This document shows positions 8,733 through 16,569 of a stretch of 64,000 nucleotides of DNA, piece by piece; position 1 is the stretch's first letter; the number at the start of each line of letters is the position of its first letter. The notes beneath the pieces were generated by a model that did no database searches, was not told where the DNA came from, and saw only the letters and a list, made by a program, of their open reading frames with translations. The translations under genes were made by a program, and so were the position numbers. The stretch spans positions 476,456 to 540,455 of the forward strand of contig NZ_GL732439.1 of NCBI RefSeq assembly GCF_000187465.1, given 5' to 3'. The stretch comes from Streptococcus infantis ATCC 700779. GTDB taxonomy: Bacteria; Bacillota; Bacilli; Lactobacillales; Streptococcaceae.

Positions 8733-10112
8733 ATGTTACACAACGCATTTGCCTATGTCACAAGAAAATTTTTTAAGTCGCTTGTGATCTTTCTTATCAT
8801 TCTCTTGATGGCTAGTTTGAGTTTGGTCGGCTTGTCTATCAAGGGAGCGACAGCCAAGGCTTCTCAAGAAACCTTTAAAAATATCACCAATAGTTTCTCC
8901 ATGCAAATCAACCGCAGGGTCAATCAAGGAACTCCACGTGGTGCGGGGAATATCAAGGGTGAAGATATCAAAAAAATTACTGAGAATAAGGCCATTGAAT
9001 CCTACATCAAACGGATTAATGCTATCGGTGATTTGACAGGCTATGAACTGATTGAAACGCCTGAAACCAAGAAAAATCTAACTGCAGATCGAGCTCAACG
9101 TTTTGGAAGTAGCTTGATGATAACAGGGGTTAATGACTCTTCTAAAGAAGACAAGTTTGTGTCAGGCTCTTACAAACTAGTCGAAGGTGAGCATTTAACA
9201 AAAGATGACAAATACCAGATTCTCATGCACAAAGACTTGGCTGCTAAACATGGCTGGAAAGTTGGCGACAAGGTCAAACTGAACTCCAATATCTACGATG
9301 CAGATAATGAAAAAGGAGCCAAGGAAACAGTAGAAGTAACGATCAAAGGACTTTTTGATGGGCACAACAAATCTGCTGTAACCTATTCACAAGAACTCTA
9401 TGAGAATACAGCTATCACAGATATTCACACAGCAGCCCAACTCTATGGTTATACAGAAGATACAGCTATTTATGGAGATGCTACCTTCTTTGTGGCTGGA
9501 GATAAGAACCTAGATACTGTCATGCAAGAATTAGGGTCTATCAACGGCATCAACTGGAAGATGTATAGCTTGATTAAGAGTTCATCTAACTATCCTGCCC
9601 TCGAACAATCTATCTCAGGCATGTACAAGATGGCTAATCTTCTCTTCTGGGGTAGCTTGAGCTTCTCAGTTCTTCTACTCGCTCTCTTACTCACCCTATG
9701 GATTAACGCTCGTCGTAAAGAGGTTGGAATTCTCCTTTCAATTGGTCTAAAACAAGCAAGTATTCTAGGACAATTTATCACAGAAGCAGTTATGATTGCA
9801 ATTCCAGCACTAATTTCAGCTTACTTCTTGGCTAACTATACTGCTCGTGCCATTGGAAATACAGTTCTTGCAAATGTCACATCAGATGTGGCTAAGCAAG
9901 CTAGTAAGGCAGCCCAGGCCTCTAATCTTGGTGGTGGTGCAGAAGTTGATGGCTTTAGCAAGACTCTTTCAAGTTTGGATATTTCCATTCAACCTTCTGA
10001 CTTTGCTATCATCTTTGTACTTGGCTTGGTTCTAGTAGTACTAGTTATGGCACTTGCTTCAAGTAATCTCCTCTTTAAACAACCAAAAGAACTTTTGATA
10101 GATAGTGAATAA
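8733..10112 (+). CDS. vex3: Vex3, ABC transporter permease (MacB/FtsX type)
   Basis: This 459-residue protein has the same topology as Vex1, with a helix at about 13-33 and three helices in the last 170 residues (the first near 305-325). Between them is a large extracytoplasmic loop. It pairs with Vex1 around the Vex2 ATPase. An AAAGGAATC site precedes the ATG. It is followed at once by an unusual terminator/promoter hairpin before vncR. Confidence 0.87.
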   Translation: MLHNAFAYVTRKFFKSLVIFLIILLMASLSLVGLSIKGATAKASQETFKNITNSFSMQINRRVNQGTPRGAGNIKGEDIKKITENKAIESYIKRINAIGDLTGYELIETPETKKNLTADRAQRFGSSLMITGVNDSSKEDKFVSGSYKLVEGEHLTKDDKYQILMHKDLAAKHGWKVGDKVKLNSNIYDADNEKGAKETVEVTIKGLFDGHNKSAVTYSQELYENTAITDIHTAAQLYGYTEDTAIYGDATFFVAGDKNLDTVMQELGSINGINWKMYSLIKSSSNYPALEQSISGMYKMANLLFWGSLSFSVLLLALLLTLWINARRKEVGILLSIGLKQASILGQFITEAVMIAIPALISAYFLANYTARAIGNTVLANVTSDVAKQASKAAQASNLGGGAEVDGFSKTLSSLDISIQPSDFAIIFVLGLVLVVLVMALASSNLLFKQPKELLIDSE

Positions 10113-10117
10113 AAAAC

Positions 10118-10166
10118 ATGCTACCTATTCTCATTCAAATGAGATATAATATAGGTAGCATTTTTG
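10118..10166 (+). promoter_or_regulatory. vex3 terminator hairpin with the vncRS -10 box in its bulge
   Basis: ATGCTACCTAT (10118-10128) pairs with ATAGGTAGCAT (10151-10161), followed by TTTTT. Inside, TCTCATT (10129-10135) pairs with AATGAGA (10138-10144) around a CA loop. The only unpaired segment on the right arm is TATAAT (10145-10150), a perfect -10 placed to start vncR about 26 nt before its ATG. The element therefore acts as terminator for vex3 and core promoter for vncRS. Confidence 0.75.
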
Positions 10167-10182
10167 ATAGAAAAGGATTTAT

Positions 10183-10839
10183 ATGAAAATTCTAATTGTA
10201 GAAGATGAAGACATGATCCGTGAGGGAATTAGTGATTATTTGACGGATTGTGGCTATGAAACCATTCAGGCAGCAGATGGCCTTGAGGCTTTAAAACAAT
10301 TTTCCAATCACCAAGTTGCCTTGGTTCTCTTAGATATTCAAATGCCGAAACTCAATGGTTTAGAGGTTTTGTCAGAAATCCGTAAAAGCAGTCAAGTTCC
10401 GGTCTTGATGTTGACAGCCTTTCAGGACGAAGAATATAAGATGAGTGCCTTTGCTGCATTAGCAGATGGATATTTGGAAAAGCCTTTTTCCCTATCTTTA
10501 TTAAAGGTACGAGTGGATGCCATCTTTAAGCGTTATTATGATACTGGTCGTATTTTTACCTATAGGGACACCCAGGTAGACTTTGACAGTTATAGCGCTA
10601 AAGTAGCAGGTCAAGAAGTTGCAGTGAATGCAAAAGAACTAGAAATTTTAGACTATCTGGTTAAAAATGAAGGTCGAGCCTTAACACGGTCGCAGATTAT
10701 CGATGCTGTATGGAAGATGACAGATGAGGTTCCTTTTGACAGAGTGATCGATGTCTATATCAAGGAACTACGGAAAAAATTGGATTTAGACTGTATTCTT
10801 ACCGTGCGCAATGTTGGTTATAAATTGGAGAGAAAATGA
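10183..10839 (+). CDS. vncR: VncR, OmpR-family response regulator
   Basis: This 218-residue regulator has an N-terminal receiver domain with phospho-acceptor Asp51 (LLDIQMP) and acidic pocket (VEDED). A C-terminal winged-helix OmpR/PhoB DNA-binding domain covers about 125-216. It overlaps vncS by four bases (ATGA). It is adjacent to the Vex exporter genes that it probably controls, as established for the pneumococcal locus. Confidence 0.9.
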   Translation: MKILIVEDEDMIREGISDYLTDCGYETIQAADGLEALKQFSNHQVALVLLDIQMPKLNGLEVLSEIRKSSQVPVLMLTAFQDEEYKMSAFAALADGYLEKPFSLSLLKVRVDAIFKRYYDTGRIFTYRDTQVDFDSYSAKVAGQEVAVNAKELEILDYLVKNEGRALTRSQIIDAVWKMTDEVPFDRVIDVYIKELRKKLDLDCILTVRNVGYKLERK

Positions 10840-12155
10840 GACGTTCAGGTTTATTTAAAAAAATTTTTATCTATACCTTCTCGGTATTTTCTACCTTGGT
10901 CATTTGTTTGCATTTGGCCATCTATTTCCTCTTTCCTCCGACCTATCTCAGTCACCGTCAGGAGAGCATAGGGCAAAAGGCTACAGAAATTGCCCAGTCT
11001 CTCCAAGGCAAAGATAGTCAAGCTATTCAGGAAGTCCTTGAACTTTATTCTAAAAGCAGTGATATTAAGGGAGCTGTTAAGGGAGAGATGACTCAGGATA
11101 AGTTGGAAGTCAATGATAATCTTCCCATTGATAAACAACGACAGACGGCCTCCTTAGTTATTGAGGAAAGAGAAGTTCAAACTAAGGATGGTCAGACGAT
11201 GACCTTGCAGTTTTTAGCTTCTATGGATTTGCAGAAAGAAGCAGAAGACATCAGTCTTCAATTTCTACCTTATACTTTATTAGCGTCTTTCATCATTTCG
11301 CTCCTCATCGCCTTTATCTATGCTAGAACCATTGTTGCTCCTATTTTGGAAATCAAACGAGTGACTCGACGGATGATGGATTTGGATGCAGAAGTGAGGT
11401 TGCGCGTGGATTCTAAGGATGAAATTGGAGATCTTAAAGAACAAATCAACAGCCTTTATCAGCATCTCTTGACTGTGATTGCAGATTTGCATGAGAAAAA
11501 CGAGGCCATTCTCCAGCTGGAAAAGATGAAGGTTGAGTTTTTACGAGGAGCTTCCCACGAACTGAAAACGCCTCTAGCTAGTCTAAAGATTCTTCTGGAG
11601 AATATGAAAGCCAATATTGGACGCTATAAAGATCGGGACCATTATCTGGGAGTTTCTTTGGGGATTGTGGATGATTTGAGTCACCATGTCCAGCAAATCT
11701 TATCCCTTTCTTCAGTGCAAGAATTGCGAGATAAGAAAGAAGAAATCAACCTTTTTGAAATGACAGATTTTCTCTTAAAGGATTATGATTTATTAGCTAA
11801 AGAGAGGGAAATATCAGTTGTGAATCAACTGACTGACCAACAAACTTATCTAAATCCTTCGGTACTCAAGCTGATTCTTTCCAATCTTATCAGTAATGCT
11901 GTGAAACACTCTGTTCAAGGTGGTTATTTAAAAATTGGGACAGAAGATGGCTGGGTTTTCATTGAGAACGCCTGTACACCTGAGGAGCAAGATAAGTTTG
12001 AACAATCCTTTACAGTATCTAGTCGACAAAGTAAGGGAGCTGGTTTGGGACTATTTGTAGTTAAAAGTTTATTGGAAAACGAAGAAATTGACTATCGATT
12101 TGAACGCTATGAAGACCACTTAGCCTTTTATATGAACCTACCCAAAGACCTGTAA
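10836..12155 (+). CDS. vncS: VncS, sensor histidine kinase
   Basis: This 439-residue membrane kinase has helices near 15-32 and 148-165 that flank an extracytoplasmic sensor of about 115 residues. A HAMP linker follows, then the H-box SHELKTPLASLK with the phospho-histidine near residue 241. The ATPase domain has the N-box LSNLISNAVKHS and the G-box GAGLGLF. It is translationally coupled to vncR by an ATGA overlap. It would phosphorylate VncR in response to an envelope or peptide signal that the sequence does not reveal. Confidence 0.9.
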   Translation: MRRSGLFKKIFIYTFSVFSTLVICLHLAIYFLFPPTYLSHRQESIGQKATEIAQSLQGKDSQAIQEVLELYSKSSDIKGAVKGEMTQDKLEVNDNLPIDKQRQTASLVIEEREVQTKDGQTMTLQFLASMDLQKEAEDISLQFLPYTLLASFIISLLIAFIYARTIVAPILEIKRVTRRMMDLDAEVRLRVDSKDEIGDLKEQINSLYQHLLTVIADLHEKNEAILQLEKMKVEFLRGASHELKTPLASLKILLENMKANIGRYKDRDHYLGVSLGIVDDLSHHVQQILSLSSVQELRDKKEEINLFEMTDFLLKDYDLLAKEREISVVNQLTDQQTYLNPSVLKLILSNLISNAVKHSVQGGYLKIGTEDGWVFIENACTPEEQDKFEQSFTVSSRQSKGAGLGLFVVKSLLENEEIDYRFERYEDHLAFYMNLPKDL

Positions 12156-12223
12156 GATTAGGACTTTGAGGAGAGTTCCATATTTTTAGATAGAAGAAAT
12201 TCAATCTAAACTACAGGAAAAAC

Positions 12224-12294
12224 TAGATTTTTTTGTCAAAAAGTGATAAAATGAACAATGTAAATGGGATATCCCATAAAAATATACAGGAGGC
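12224..12294 (+). promoter_or_regulatory. fba promoter, palindromic leader and strong ribosome site
   Basis: TAGATT (12224-12229), 17 bp, and TGATAAAAT (12244-12252) form an extended -10 promoter. The short leader carries a perfect palindrome ATGGGATATCCCAT (12264-12277) right at or after +1, then AGGAGG (12289-12294). Confidence 0.6.
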
Positions 12295-12302
12295 CTGATA
12301 AA

Positions 12303-13184
12303 ATGGCAATCGTTTCAGCAGAAAAATTTGTCCAAGCAGCTCGTGACAACGGTTATGCAGTTGGTGGATTTAACACAAACAACCTTGAGTGGACTCAAGC
12401 TATCTTGCGCGCAGCAGAAGCTAAAAAAGCTCCAGTTTTGATCCAAACTTCAATGGGTGCTGCTAAATACATGGGTGGTTACAAAGTTGCTCGCAACTTG
12501 ATCGCTAACCTTGTAGAATCAATGGGTATCACTGTACCAGTAGCTATCCACCTTGACCACGGTCACTACGAAGATGCACTTGAGTGTATCGAAGTTGGTT
12601 ACACTTCAATCATGTTTGACGGTTCACACCTTCCAGTTGAAGAAAACCTTAAATTGGCTAAAGACGTAGTTGAAAAAGCACACGCTAAAGGTATCTCAGT
12701 AGAAGCTGAAGTTGGTACTATCGGTGGTGAAGAAGACGGAATCATCGGTAAAGGTGAATTGGCTCCAATCGAAGACGCTAAAGCAATGGTTGCAACTGGT
12801 ATTGACTTCTTAGCAGCTGGTATCGGTAACATCCACGGTCCTTACCCTTCAAACTGGGAAGGTCTTGACCTTGACCACTTGCAAAAATTGACAGAAGCTC
12901 TTCCAGGCTTCCCAATCGTATTGCACGGTGGATCAGGTATTCCTGATGACCAAATCCAAGCAGCTATCAAACTTGGTGTTGCTAAAGTTAACGTTAACAC
13001 TGAATGCCAAATCGCATTCGCTAACGCAACTCGTAAATTTGCTCGTGACTACGAAGCAAACGAAGCAGAATACGACAAGAAGAAACTCTTCGACCCACGT
13101 AAATTCTTGGCTGACGGTGTAAAAGCTATCCAAGCATCAGTTGAAGAACGTATCGACGTATTCGGTTCAGAAGGTAAAGCTTAA
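12303..13184 (+). CDS. fba: Fructose-bisphosphate aldolase, class II
   Basis: This 293-residue metal-dependent aldolase cleaves fructose-1,6-bisphosphate in glycolysis. It has the class II signature around HLDHGHYED (catalytic Asp85, zinc ligand His86) and the phosphate-binding stretches GGSGIPDD and NVNTECQ. Codon use is strongly biased to preferred codons, as expected for an abundant glycolytic enzyme. I start at the ATG behind AGGAGG; the in-frame ATG at 12264 is inside the palindrome and would make the leader coding. It has its own promoter and terminator. Confidence 0.97.
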   Translation: MAIVSAEKFVQAARDNGYAVGGFNTNNLEWTQAILRAAEAKKAPVLIQTSMGAAKYMGGYKVARNLIANLVESMGITVPVAIHLDHGHYEDALECIEVGYTSIMFDGSHLPVEENLKLAKDVVEKAHAKGISVEAEVGTIGGEEDGIIGKGELAPIEDAKAMVATGIDFLAAGIGNIHGPYPSNWEGLDLDHLQKLTEALPGFPIVLHGGSGIPDDQIQAAIKLGVAKVNVNTECQIAFANATRKFARDYEANEAEYDKKKLFDPRKFLADGVKAIQASVEERIDVFGSEGKA

Positions 13185-13207
13185 TCTAGCTGAACAATAC
13201 AAAACGA

Positions 13208-13234
13208 AACCCGCCTGTGAAGGTGGGTTTTTTG
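13208..13234 (+). terminator. fba terminator (copy 1 of a 27-bp direct repeat)
   Basis: CCCGCCT pairs with AGGTGGG around GTGA, followed by six T. The 27-bp stretch is repeated exactly at 14936-14962, bracketing the accessory cassette. Confidence 0.92.
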
Positions 13235-13264
13235 TGTTTACAGAAAACTTCTTTTATCGCACAT

Positions 13265-13300
13265 AAAAAAGCAAAAACAACTAGAAGTTTTTTGCTTTTT
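13265..13300 (-). terminator. Terminator of the XRE regulator gene (bidirectional)
   Basis: AAAAAAGCAAAAAC and GTTTTTTGCTTTTT form a symmetrical hairpin that ends the leftward XRE transcript and could also back up the fba terminator. Confidence 0.7.
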
Positions 13301-13317
13301 GTTTTAAGAACTAAATA

Positions 13318-13779
13318 TTATTTCTTGTCATTTGAGTTCATTAAGGCTGCAACAACTGTTGCCCCAATAATTGGTGCAAGAGAACCAATTATTCTAGAAG
13401 CATTTTTAACAGTAGAAGTGGTTGCAATTAATGAAGATGCTTCACTAATTTGTTCAAAATCTACTGATTTATTCTCAGACACCGCATATTTTTCTGATTC
13501 ATCAAAAAAATTTAGCAACAACTCTGCTCTATCAGCTCTGTCTTGATCAGTAGTTTTTAAATTTTCAATTTCAAAATCTATTACGGTACGTAATGCAATA
13601 TAGTGGAGTTTTGTTAATCTACTTTTTTGAGTTTCAAGATTACTGATGGTTTGTTTAGTAACTCCTATAAGATTGCTGAGATCTGAACTTGTCCAATTCA
13701 AAATTTCTCGAATAGCTTTTAAGTTATTTTGTAGAATTGCTCTTGTATCTTCTGTTGATGGATATTTTTCTTTTAACAT
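13318..13779 (-). CDS. XRE-family helix-turn-helix regulator with C-terminal membrane segment
   Basis: This 153-residue protein has a Cro/CI-type helix-turn-helix at about 18-75 (NLIGVTKQTISNLE is the recognition region). A charged middle part follows, and a hydrophobic C-terminal segment at about 128-147 (IIGSLAPIIGATVVAALM) could span or touch the membrane. It is divergent from three small genes and likely represses them through the palindromes in the shared intergenic region. A membrane-tethered XRE repressor next to small membrane proteins suggests a regulator-effector cassette. The function is unknown, and the cassette looks more A+T-rich than its neighbours. Confidence 0.7.
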   Translation of the reverse strand: MLKEKYPSTEDTRAILQNNLKAIREILNWTSSDLSNLIGVTKQTISNLETQKSRLTKLHYIALRTVIDFEIENLKTTDQDRADRAELLLNFFDESEKYAVSENKSVDFEQISEASSLIATTSTVKNASRIIGSLAPIIGATVVAALMNSNDKK

Positions 13780-13806
13780 ATCTTTTACCTATAATTTTCT
13801 ACTTCT

Positions 13807-13835
13807 ATTATAACAAAAATAAAATAAAATTTAAA
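13807..13835 (-). promoter_or_regulatory. Promoter of the XRE regulator gene
   Basis: On the minus strand an extended -10 TGTTATAAT (13807-13815) follows a weak TTTAAA -35 (13830-13835) at 17 bp. Confidence 0.6.
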
Positions 13836-13850
13836 TAGTTGACTAATCAA

Positions 13851-13922
13851 AAATATTTTATTTGATAAAAAATAAAATATTTGTTAAAAATACTTGACAA
13901 GTATAATATTCTATATTATACT
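13851..13922 (+). promoter_or_regulatory. Cassette promoter with two palindromic operators
   Basis: TTGACA (13894-13899), 17 bp, and TATACT (13917-13922) form a strong rightward promoter. Its spacer and -10 are a perfect inverted repeat, AGTATAATAT/ATATTATACT with a 3-nt centre (13900-13922). Upstream, AAATATTTTATTT (13851-13863) and AAATAAAATATTT (13870-13882) form a second perfect 13-bp inverted repeat. Both are good candidates for binding the divergent XRE protein. The rest of the gap to 14058 is A/T-rich leader with GAGGAG sites. Confidence 0.72.
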
Positions 13923-14058
13923 GTATCTAATAAAAGTAGAAGGGATTTAAATTATAAGATTGGTTATTACAAAGTATAAAATAAAGAGGAATTTATAATA
14001 TTGTCTTCTTTATGATTAACAGTAAAACTATTTATAAAAAATAAAGAGGAGTTTTTTT

Positions 14059-14298
14059 ATGGATATTCAATTGGCGTTTATCTTATTGTTAATTTCTTTG
14101 TGTTTCTTTCTATTGGTTAGAAAGAACATAATTACTAAAAAGTTTACGGAATTTTTGATAAAAAATAGATGTCCAGAACTGGACTTCTTAGAGTCTAGTG
14201 AATTCAGTGTTTTAGAATGTGCAAAAATATTGAACAAAAAATATAAAATTGGTTTGATTAATTCATATATTGTGGTTAATTCAATAAAAGTAGGTTAA
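14059..14298 (+). CDS. Small membrane protein of the XRE cassette (unknown)
   Basis: This 79-residue protein has a strongly hydrophobic N-terminal helix (about 3-21) followed by a basic stretch. The cytoplasmic tail contains two cysteines. A good AGAGGAG site precedes the ATG. It is the first of three plus-strand genes read from the strong palindromic promoter. I do not recognise a family; size and layout fit a single-pass membrane protein. Confidence 0.6.
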   Translation: MDIQLAFILLLISLCFFLLVRKNIITKKFTEFLIKNRCPELDFLESSEFSVLECAKILNKKYKIGLINSYIVVNSIKVG

Positions 14299-14321
14299 TA
14301 TAAAATAAATGGGTAGTTATA

Positions 14322-14666
14322 ATGGATGAACTTGTAAAAAAAATAGCAGCTTTTGGTTTACCTGGCGTAGTATTAATGATAGCAATGAGTGCGACAGGAT
14401 TAGCAGGTGGGGCAGCATTGACAACAGCCTTAGCTGCACTTGGACCTTTTGGAATGATAGGAGGAATAGTTCTTTTAGCAACTATTGGTTTATTAGCCGA
14501 TAAAATAGCGGAGTTAGGTTATGAAGAAGTTACAAAGCTTGTTCTTAAAGAACATCTTAAAACATCTTCTAAGGAAGAAGCTATTGAATTGGTTAAAAAA
14601 TATCCTATTACAAAATCTATGAAATTAAAAATAATTGACTACATTGAAAATTTTAATGAAAATTAA
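14322..14666 (+). CDS. Glycine/alanine-rich hydrophobic small protein of the XRE cassette (unknown)
   Basis: This 114-residue protein has a long Gly/Ala/Leu-rich hydrophobic region (about 8-60) that could form two membrane helices or a pore-like hairpin. A charged, helical C-terminal half follows (about 61-114). The ribosome site is weak (the upstream region reads AAATGGGTAG). The composition resembles membrane-acting effectors found beside regulators in defence or toxin loci, but I cannot name a family. It lies between the small membrane protein and the zinc-ribbon protein. Confidence 0.6.
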   Translation: MDELVKKIAAFGLPGVVLMIAMSATGLAGGAALTTALAALGPFGMIGGIVLLATIGLLADKIAELGYEEVTKLVLKEHLKTSSKEEAIELVKKYPITKSMKLKIIDYIENFNEN

Positions 14667-14680
14667 AAAGAGGTAATATT

Positions 14681-14887
14681 ATGGCAAAACTATACGAATG
14701 TAGAGAGTGCTTACAACAGTTTACAAAAAAGGAAATTGATTGGGAAGCTAGTGATGAAAGATATGAAGATTACTACTGTCATGACTGTTCAAGGTTTCTA
14801 GAACAATGTGGTATTGATGCGATGGATCCTGATGGATTTGGATACGATGATTATGGTAATTGGGATCAAGAACGTTTAGGTTTTTAG
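14681..14887 (+). CDS. Small CxxC zinc-ribbon-like acidic protein of the XRE cassette (unknown)
   Basis: This 68-residue acidic protein has two CxxC pairs (CREC near residue 7 and CHDC near residue 33), spaced as in a treble-clef or zinc ribbon. A Tyr/Asp/Gly-rich tail follows. An AAAGAGGT site lies upstream, 14 nt after the previous stop. It ends the three-gene transcript before the second copy of the fba-type terminator. No family is recognised. Confidence 0.6.
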   Translation: MAKLYECRECLQQFTKKEIDWEASDERYEDYYCHDCSRFLEQCGIDAMDPDGFGYDDYGNWDQERLGF

Positions 14888-14935
14888 ATTTTTTACTTAC
14901 TACAATAGATATGTTTTTATCTTATTTAACAAACT

Positions 14936-14962
14936 AACCCGCCTGTGAAGGTGGGTTTTTTG
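14936..14962 (+). terminator. Terminator at the end of the XRE cassette (copy 2 of the 27-bp repeat)
   Basis: It is identical to the fba terminator over 27 bp, and the flanks differ. It ends the cassette transcript and marks its right edge. Confidence 0.9.
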
Positions 14963-15005
14963 GTTGCTTTTATAGAGAATATACTTAAGACTACTATATA
15001 CTAAG

Positions 15006-15034
15006 TTGCTAAAAGAGTCTAATTTGTGTACAAT
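15006..15034 (+). promoter_or_regulatory. Promoter of the alpha/beta hydrolase, 6 nt from the ATG
   Basis: TTGCTA (15006-15011), 17 bp and TACAAT (15029-15034) lie so close to the ATG at 15041 that +1 should fall on the start codon. There is no Shine-Dalgarno. Confidence 0.6.
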
Positions 15035-15040
15035 AATGCT

Positions 15041-15973
15041 ATGAAAATACTGAAAAAATGGTTTCTTGGCTTCCTTAGTCTTATGCTTTTGTTTTTAGGC
15101 GCTACATTTTTCTATCACAGAATCAGTTTACAAAAGGAAAATAAATTTTTAACACCTATGGGGCAAACAGTTCTTGTTAATGGGCACAAAATCAATGTTT
15201 ACGTTGAGGGGGATGGTCCAGAGACAATAGTAGTTCTATCAGGTGCTGGTATTGCTTCACCTATATTAGACTTTAAGAATCTAACAGATTCCCTATCAAA
15301 AAAATATAAGGTAGTCATCGTGGAGCGGGCTGGCTATGGTTATAGCGAGGATAGCAATTATTCCAGAGATGTGATGGAAGTTTTGTCTGAGACACGTCAA
15401 GCTCTATCACAAGCAAATATATCAGGTCCTTTTATTATTCTGTCTCATTCAATGGCTAGTCTTGAAAGTCTGGCTTGGCAGGAGAAGTATCCTGATGAAG
15501 TGAAAGCCTTGGTTGGTCTGGATTGGGCCTTACCAGCTAGTTATGAGGATTTAAAGGATAATCAAGCCTTGCTTACTGTGGCTTATTGGAGCAGTAAGAT
15601 TGGCTTATTACGCTATTTCCCTGAGTCCTTTTATATAAAAAATCCAACTCTGACTGAAACTGAACGACAACAATATAAATTACTAGCATATAAGCAATTG
15701 ATGTCACAAGCCATGCTTCATGAATCCCGTTTGGTAAAGGAAAATGCCAAAAAAGTTCCCTCTAGCATCAATCCGAAAATTCCAGCCATACTCCTTGTTT
15801 CTAACGGTGAAGGCACGACCTTTAGCCAATCCGAATGGCAGCATTATGCAGAGAAATTTTCTAGTGACCAGTCTAATGTTCAAGTCATCTATATGGATGC
15901 GCCTCACGAACTTTATCATTATCAAAGTCATGAAATAGTCTCTCGAATTGAAGAATTTTTAGAGAATAATTGA
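15041..15973 (+). CDS. Membrane-anchored alpha/beta hydrolase
   Basis: This 310-residue protein starts with a basic N-terminus and one hydrophobic helix (about 5-24), an uncleaved signal anchor or signal peptide. An alpha/beta-hydrolase fold follows. The nucleophile elbow is atypical in form (SHSMAS), the oxyanion region is LSGAG, and the C-terminal catalytic His lies in DAPHELYHYQ. An acidic residue around DWALP is expected in the fold. Substrate is unknown. I prefer the ATG at 15041 over the in-frame TTG/GTG-type starts upstream because the promoter spacing leaves no room for them. Confidence 0.75.
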   Translation: MKILKKWFLGFLSLMLLFLGATFFYHRISLQKENKFLTPMGQTVLVNGHKINVYVEGDGPETIVVLSGAGIASPILDFKNLTDSLSKKYKVVIVERAGYGYSEDSNYSRDVMEVLSETRQALSQANISGPFIILSHSMASLESLAWQEKYPDEVKALVGLDWALPASYEDLKDNQALLTVAYWSSKIGLLRYFPESFYIKNPTLTETERQQYKLLAYKQLMSQAMLHESRLVKENAKKVPSSINPKIPAILLVSNGEGTTFSQSEWQHYAEKFSSDQSNVQVIYMDAPHELYHYQSHEIVSRIEEFLENN

Positions 15974-16023
15974 GGGCTTAAAAATCCATTGAGACTGATG
16001 ATAATAATTGAAAGGAATGACTT

Positions 16024-16569
16024 ATGAATAATTCTTATATTTTACTTAGACATGCTCATTCAAGATTTTCAAGTGATGATTTTAATAGAACTTTGTCAGA
16101 AAAAGGATTTTCATCTCTTGAACAGTTGGAGTTTTTAAATGCTTGTAAAATAGATTACTTTATTTCAAGCCCTTATAAGCGAGCTTTTGAGACAGTAAAT
16201 AGTTCTCCCGTTCAATTTGATAAGATAGTACTTGATAATCGTTTACGTGAAAGAAAATTATCCTCAAGATTTATTGAAGATACTGAGTTTGAAAAAACAA
16301 TTCAATATTTATGGCAAAACCCAGATAAATCTCTCATTGGAGGCGAGTCCAATCGAGAAGCATTAAATAGAATTTTAGATTTATTTGCGGACTTGGAAGA
16401 AAGGTATTCAGATAAAACCATTTTACTGAGTTCTCATGGAAATTTGCTAGGAATCTTAATCAATCATTTTGATTCCAGTTTTGATTATGAAAAATGGGAG
16501 CAGATGACCTTTCCAGATTGTTTTCTAATTGATAGAAATGGGATTGTGAAAAGAATTATGAAAGATTAG
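16024..16569 (+). CDS. Histidine phosphatase family protein
   Basis: This 181-residue protein has the phospho-histidine motif LRHAHS (Arg9, His10) in place of the usual RHG. It also has the second basic pocket residues (SSPYKRAFET), a catalytic Glu in the GGESNREALNR stretch and the second histidine in SSHGN. It resembles phosphoglycerate-mutase-like small phosphatases. An AAAGGAATG site precedes the ATG. It follows the hydrolase by 50 nt and may be co-transcribed. The substrate cannot be read from the sequence. Confidence 0.82.
   Translation: MNNSYILLRHAHSRFSSDDFNRTLSEKGFSSLEQLEFLNACKIDYFISSPYKRAFETVNSSPVQFDKIVLDNRLRERKLSSRFIEDTEFEKTIQYLWQNPDKSLIGGESNREALNRILDLFADLEERYSDKTILLSSHGNLLGILINHFDSSFDYEKWEQMTFPDCFLIDRNGIVKRIMKD

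Noticed and set aside
10118..10186. A 22-codon ORF between vex3 and vncR whose stop overlaps the vncR ATG.
   Set aside because: It coincides exactly with the terminator/promoter hairpin, has no ribosome site of its own, and the vncR -10 lies inside it, so most vncR transcripts would not contain its start.
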